A stretch of DNA of 64,000 bases from Anaeramoeba flamelloides (taxonomy: Eukaryota > Metamonada > Anaeramoebidae): contig JANTQA010000032.1 in assembly GCA_027625915.1 (NCBI GenBank), positions 14,276,001 through 14,340,000 on the forward strand. The letters run 5' to 3'. The number at the start of each line of letters is the position of its first letter. Within the stretch, counting starts at the first letter, position 1. Positions 58,672-64,000 of this stretch are shown piece after piece. The notes beneath the pieces are model-generated. The model was not told where the DNA came from and ran no database searches. It saw only the letters and a list, made by a program, of their open reading frames with translations. The position numbers were made by a program, and so were the translations under genes.

Positions 58672-59286
58672 ATGCTTTCACTTGTCTCGTCCAACCTCAA
58701 AAAATCCCCTTTCTCTGGAATTAATATCCCAAAAAGATTCCTTGAAGTTTTTGTTCTGGACACCACAGGAAAAAAACATACTATCGAATTTGAAGGTTAA
58801 TTTTGTTTTTTCTTTTTTTTACTATTCATCTTTTGATGTCTTTAACTTTTAAAAAATAAATATTTTATACTATTAAATATTCACATACAATAGAAGGAGA
58901 CACTCTCTTTGAAGCAGTTGAAAATGCAGGCCACTCTTTTATTCCAGGAAGTTGTAATGGTGTAAGATCTTTAAAAGATATATTCTTGTTTTATTTTTCT
59001 TTTTTTTTAAAAAAATATTTTCTCCTTTTGAATTTCTTTTTTTTTTTTTAACATTTTTTTGATCAATTGGACGATAATTTATACTTGTTCTTTTAAATAG
59101 GGAATTGCCTGTGGTGAATGTGTTGTTTTTGTACCAGAAGGTCAAATGGAAAATGTCTCAGAACTTGAAGAAGATGAAAAAGACTGTATGGAGGCAACTG
59201 GTACAACACACCCAAGTGCACGTTTAGCGTGTGGGTTGATTCTTGATGAAGATTCTGAAGGTATCGAATTTAAAGTTAAAAAATAA
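58672..59286 (+). CDS. [2Fe-2S] ferredoxin, adrenodoxin type, with an organelle leader (three exons)
   Basis: Exons are 58672-58795, 58894-58961 and 59101-59286; introns of 98 and 139 bases are GT-AG. The protein has 125 residues. The ligand pattern is Cys62-x5-Cys68-x2-Cys71-x36-Cys108, the exact spacing of adrenodoxin-type ferredoxins. Exon 2 ends within the cluster loop (GSCNG / GIACGEC), and the last ligand is in SARLACGLIL. The first 22 residues (MLSLVSSNLKKSP...IPKRF) are basic without acidic residues, as in mitochondrial or hydrogenosomal import signals. In anaerobic protists such ferredoxins carry electrons from pyruvate:ferredoxin oxidoreductase to hydrogenase; in aerobes they serve iron-sulphur assembly. 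Which applies cannot be told here. The very acidic middle (SELEEDEKD) fits a docking surface. The splice joins EFE-EGDTLFEAVE, as in the family. Confidence 0.92.
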
Positions 59287-60617
59287 ACTAAATCTCAATG
59301 ATCTTTTTTTATTTGATTTTTTTTTGACTTGAACACCCTGGCACCTATACTTAAAGATCATTTGTTTCATGAAGGATTTGCTCTTGAAATATAATTTTCT
59401 AAAACATCAAACTCAAAAAAAAAAAAAAAACAAACATTTTAAAAACCTCATGGCTCTTAAATATTTGTCTACCAAGTATTTATATTTAACTTTTAAAAAA
59501 TGAGTTCAACCATTTCAAAATAAAAATCCTTTTTAGCTAAAATAGTTTCTCTTTTATGGGCATTTTTCTTTTTTAATTTGTTTTTTTTTTTTTTTTATTT
59601 TCGCAATCTCACTGCTTATGTTAAATTTCATTATCCATATAAAAAAGATATGACTAAAAGTTTTAATTAAGGAATCAAAATGTATGTAGCAGGATTAACA
59701 CAATTAGTTATATCCAAATTTTTATCAATGCTAATCCAAACTTTTTTTAAAATGTTTCAATCCTAGAACTTTTTAGCACAATTAAGATCATATAAGGTAT
59801 AAAATGATCAATGTAAAGCCTAAAATCAATCCAATAAAACACAAAAAAAGAAATATCTTAATTACTCAGAATCTTTTTTTTTTTTTTAATCCATTTAAGG
59901 ACTACGTTTCCATCCTTGAGGTGGTCGAGGAATTGTGTTATTTAACTTTCGCTTCTCACAAAAAATTTTCACACCGAAGAAATTGGACAAAAACAAAAAA
60001 AAAACATTTTTTGTCATCTTTACCTTTTCACACAGACTATTTTTCTTACTTTTTCAATGAAAAGGAAAATTGAAAATAACCAAAAAAATAATTGCAAAAA
60101 ATGGCTTTTTGGGATTTTCAAGTGCATTTCAAATTTGAGAACATTTCAAACTTGTAAAAGTAAAATTTAAAAAATATGCAGAACAGCCCAAGAAAATAGT
60201 ATGAGTTCAAAAAGTTGAAATGGAAATTCTAAAATATTAAAATCGAGCATGATCTAACAAGGCAAAAATTGTGAAAATTGTTGAAATTATGAAAATTTCA
60301 CATTTTTTCTAAAAGAAATTCTACTTGGACTACTATTACTTAGATTACATAACTCCTTCAAGAGGGATTTTATAAATTATTTCACTTTTTTAACCTAAAA
60401 ACGTAGTCCTTAATAATATCAAAACAATTATTTTCCTTTTATTCAAGGATTGTAACTCAGAAAAAAAAATGTTTTGGTTGTTTATTTGAGGTTTACCATA
60501 AAAAGTTCACATACTGTATATGAAGTACGTGAATTTTTTTTTTTTTATTTCATAATGTTTGGGTAATTGAAATGGGAAAAAAGATCATTTTTTTATAGGT
60601 AATTATCAATCATTCTA
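59287..60617. other. AT-rich intergenic DNA, no gene seen
   Basis: It contains T17 near 59580 and an 89-codon frame at 59804-60073 that is K/F/N-rich and unconvincing. Confidence 0.4.
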
Positions 60618-60784
60618 TACTGGTGATTGAATTTCAAGGGGAAAAAAGTTTGATTTCCTTTTCCTTATTTTTCTTGACTTAATTGAGTTCCCAAAGAAGA
60701 AGATTGTAGCTGGTGGTTTTTTTTTGAAAAAGGAAATTGAAATAAAGTGAGAATTTATTACTTTAATAATTCGAATACCAGGAT
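60618..60784. repeat. Short MITE, family K copy 3
   Basis: It starts TACTGGTGATTGAATTTCAA and ends AATAATTCGAATACCAGG, with an overall length of 167 bases, equal to copy 1. The inner arms are more diverged than in the other copies. Confidence 0.55.
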
Positions 60785-61307
60785 ATTATTAAAAGCCAAA
60801 AACCAAAAAAAAAAACTTTTAAAAATACGAACTGGATACTTTTTAGAAAAAACCAGCCTTTTCTTGATAAATAGGTAAATAAATTGGCGAAAAATTTAAT
60901 TTTTTTAAAAAATAAAAAAATTAAACTTTTTAATTGTCAAAATGAACACTCGTATAGATCGAAGGGAAAGACAATGATCTCAAAGAGGGAAGCATAAATG
61001 CATACTAAAAATGGAATATTTGACAATCTAGCTAAAAAATTCTAAAACAAAGCAAATGAAGAAAAAAACAAACACAAAAACAATGATTAAAATATAAACA
61101 ACCTTTCAAGTACCAAATCACAAGAAAATAAAATATAAAAATAAACGAAAGGAACTATGAAAAAGGAACAAAGACCAAAAGAAAATCTTACTTTCAATTT
61201 CACCAAATTCATGTATTTAACAACAGGAAAAGAGTTTCATATATGTGGATCAAAAGCAACATCAATCAAAAAAAAAAAATCAGATGAATTTCAAAAACTA
61301 AATTAGT

Positions 61308-62364
61308 AACCAATAGTTATTAACAAGCCACTACACAATCAAAAAGAAAATCAAAAACAACCAGAAAACATTGAAATTGATTACAGAGGAGATGAAATCG
61401 AAAATGATTTGTTCCCCGAAATTGATATTAATAAGACCATTGAAGATTTTAAGGAAGAAGAAGAAGAAACCGAAATTGAAAACAAAGAAATAGATGATGA
61501 CAATGAAGAAGAGCTACAAAATGTAATGGAAACCAATCAAATTTTTCACAAAATATCAACAGAAACCAAATTTTTTGAAGTAAAAAATGAAGAAAAAGAA
61601 AAGGGAAAAAAACAGTAAAGTGTACAAAAATAATCAAATTTTCTTTCAACTATCAAAAAATAAAACCCAAATTAATTAAAAAATATTTGAAAACATTTTC
61701 AAAGAAGAAATTGAAGAGGGTAGGATGATTAAAAAAAAAAAAAAAATTAGGGAGTAATCACACAAAAAAACAAAGCAAAAAGAAATCAAAAAAACAACAG
61801 AGAAGAAGAACAAATAATTCGTCCAATAACTAATTTACTTTAACAAACTACCAAGAGTTGTACAAACATCAAAAATATCTCAGAAAAAAATATAGGGTAC
61901 TGATTTTTGTGACAGATTGGGAGTTTTTAGCGCAAGTTCCTTCATCTGTAATGAGATATATTTCACCAAATAATTCCAAACAACCAAGTTTCCAACAAAT
62001 TCTCCAATTAATAATTGCACTAGTTTTAAATGATTTGTATTTATTTTTGAATAATCGTTCTTTAAAAATAAAAAAATCAAAAATAAAAAATTCTTCATAT
62101 TTATCAGTAGACATCGGAGAAAGTGAGAATTTAAATGATTATTGTTATCAAAGAAATTGAAAAAAAAAAAATATTAAACTTTTATGAAGAAGATGAAAAT
62201 AGCTCTTCGTGTACTGTATCCCTTAAATTCAATAATGTAATTGATGGGGTTAAGGATGATCAAAAAATTATACCTACACACGAATTTTTAATTAATGATC
62301 AAGGAGAAATAATTGCAACCTTAATTTTTTCTACATTTAAAACTACCCAATACATCATACATTA
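61308..62364 (+). pseudogene. Fragmented coding-like region of unknown identity
   Basis: Three consecutive open stretches have protein-like composition. The first (61308-61618) is an acidic E/D/I-rich stretch (IEDFKEEEEETEIENKEIDD). The second (61855-62160) contains DWEFLAQVPSSVMRYISPNN and SYLSVDIGESENLNDY. The third (62135-62364) contains VSLKFNNVIDG and PTHEFLINDQGEIIATLIF. They lie in different frames, lack plausible splice joints for all junctions and have no good start codon. This could be a decaying host gene or a remnant of a mobile element. I recognise no family. Confidence 0.35.
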
Positions 62365-63290
62365 AAATTGGGTTTAGTCAATGGAACAAACGCTATTTGT
62401 CACATTTACCCTAGTTTTGTTTGAATGTAAAGTCAAATGAAATTTTAGAAGAAATAGGAATTTTGCAGTTATTACATAAAAATTTGATTGCCTAATTAAA
62501 AAAGTGAAAAATTAAATACTTGTGAAATTTTATGGTTTATTATCGATTGGGCAAATTAATACTTGAATTCAATCATTTCAAAGAAACAACGTGATGAGCA
62601 TCAAATTATAACCCAACCAAATAAAAATAAACTCCGTTTCAAAATCATTAGCCCATTCAAAATTAAATTTTGATAATAAATATTTTTATAAATTGAAGTT
62701 ATCTATTCTAATATAAAAATAATTATTTTAATATTCAGTTCTAGAGACTGAAATATTTGTTTTTTTTTCAAAAATACAATAAAAAAAAGAAAAAAAAATT
62801 GTGCCATTTATTATGAAATTCAGTTTATAAAGAATACACAGATTATCAACTTTATTTATAATGTACCAGCAAAAGGAATTAAAACATCGTTTTACAATTC
62901 CCTCCTTCAAAAATAATTGAACTAATTAAATCAGGACCTGCTCAAAAATATGGAGGTAATTTGATTCAAAAATTGCAAAATAATTTTTTTTTTTTATATT
63001 TTTTTCATAAATCTTGATTATTGTATTATGAAACAAATTATATTTCCCTCTTTTAGTGTGAAAAAGAATGGGATCGTGGCTTTTAGAACAGATAAAACTG
63101 TAATTATTTTTTTGGAACAGCTTGATGAAATTATATTATCAATTATTATTCTAATCATCATTCATTTTAACTTTTAAAATTTTATTTTATTTTTTTATGT
63201 ATTTTTTTTTTTCTTGTACAGATAAAAATACAATAAAATAATTTGATAATACCAATTGTTTTTTTTTTCTTTTGATATAAACTATTTTTC
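62365..63290. other. AT-rich DNA, no gene seen
   Basis: No reading frame, RNA or repeat could be supported. Confidence 0.4.
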
Positions 63291-64000
63291 AGTCAAGGGG
63301 GGGCAGTTGTAATATGTGAAATACATGTGTTTAAAATGTTTGCATAGATATTAGAAGAAAAAATTTATTTTGGAAATTTCAAAATTGAAATCCTTTTTAA
63401 CACATTTTTTTTTTTTTTTTTTTGATTTTTTTTTAAAACGTCATTCAGTTGCTAAAATTTTTTTTATTACAAGATCAATAGTCACTTGATAAAAATGTGT
63501 TATTCTAAGGTCATTGAAACCATGTAAAGATTGTTGAAAAATCATATTGATATCTATTGCAATTCTATTCGATCTTTGATCTTGATATTTGTTTAATAAA
63601 CGTAAAAATTTTTCTACTTCATTTTCATTTCCTTTTTCAAAATAGAGACCACAAATACCAACACAGTTCGTTTGGAGACTTGATTTCTAAAAGAAAAGTA
63701 TTGAAAATGAAGTGAAAAATGTTTCATATTTATTATTCAAATACCATTAGAAGTTCAAAACGAACATTTCTTGTTTTTCTCAAGAGGGTCATTAAGAATT
63801 TAAGTTTTGAAATTTTTAAGAAAATCTTTTGATTTATTAGATTTCTTTCAGACATATACCAATAATTCTTTGATGTGTATTATTCTGTTTATTTATTATT
63901 TATTCTTCAAAGGTCAATTATATAAAAAAATTGATATTTGAAAAAAAAGTTGGCTCCTTTCACTGAAACAGAGTTTAGTAAAAAAAAATCGTATTTAGTG
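63291..64000. repeat. Dispersed repeat, family H copy 2 (runs to the window end)
   Basis: It starts at CAGTCAAGGGGGGGCAG and follows 53486-54470 block by block. It lacks the family B insert: TGTGTATTATTCTGTTTATT near 63876 stands where copy 1 has the insertion. Between about 63600 and 63770 it has extra sequence that includes a family K-like half (GAAGTGAAAAATG...TTCAAATACCATTA). The element may continue beyond the window. Confidence 0.6.

Noticed and set aside
1-64000. CRISPR arrays, rRNA, tRNA, LTR elements, Polinton-type elements
   Set aside because: I looked for regularly spaced repeats, G+C-rich RNA genes, paired long direct repeats with a retroviral gene order, and capsid or DNA polymerase genes, and saw none that could be supported.

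Overview
This window is very AT-rich, protist-like nuclear DNA. It has genes with short GT-AG introns, lysine/glutamate-rich low-complexity tracts inside proteins, long A and T runs, and many dispersed inverted-repeat elements. The gene set (RanBP1, Rab1-like and Rab5-like GTPases, an Rxt3-like protein, an ankyrin protein and an adrenodoxin-type [2Fe-2S] ferredoxin with an organelle-type leader) is eukaryotic. The composition, the KEKEKE tracts and the ferredoxin would suit an anaerobic amoeboid protist such as Anaeramoeba, but that placement is an inference and no rRNA or tRNA was seen to test it.

Layout. 1-1.4 kb: a possible exon on the + strand, convergent with a two-exon RanBP1 gene (- strand). 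1.4-10 kb: no convincing gene; it is packed with miniature inverted-repeat transposons (MITEs), including one nested inside another. 10.0-11.4 kb: an intronless, compositionally distinct, enzyme-like gene with a basic leader. 11.4-22 kb: MITEs and a 5'-truncated LINE fragment. 22.2-24.0 kb: an Rxt3-like chromatin gene. 25.4-32.8 kb: two LINE copies end to end on the - strand, the first with a two-RRM ORF1, an APE-type endonuclease and a FADD reverse transcriptase. 33-40 kb: MITEs and one unidentified reading frame. 40.2-42.3 kb: an ankyrin-repeat gene. 45.9-46.9 kb: a Rab5-like gene (3 exons). 51.3-57.1 kb: a Rab1-like gene (5 exons) whose second intron is 4.2 kb and full of transposons; its exon 1 is bracketed by an inverted copy of intron 1 plus exon 2. 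58.7-59.3 kb: the ferredoxin (3 exons). 61.3-62.4 kb: fragmentary coding-like DNA. 63.3-64.0 kb: a second copy of a repeat that is also in the Rab1 intron.

The host genes are unrelated housekeeping genes (nuclear transport, vesicle traffic, chromatin, redox), separated by transposon-derived DNA. They do not form a pathway cluster. The most informative material is the transposon stratigraphy. At least eight inverted-repeat families can be defined by eye. Two share CCATTGT-type ends and TWA (TTA/TAA) target duplications, like PIF/Harbinger elements. Others have TA duplications, like Tc1/mariner. For one insertion the empty target site survives in another copy within this window. I did not find a clearly new cellular system. 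The best candidates for new biology are the inverted Rab duplication, the unidentified leader-bearing gene at 10.0 kb, and the hairpin shared by two LINE copies.
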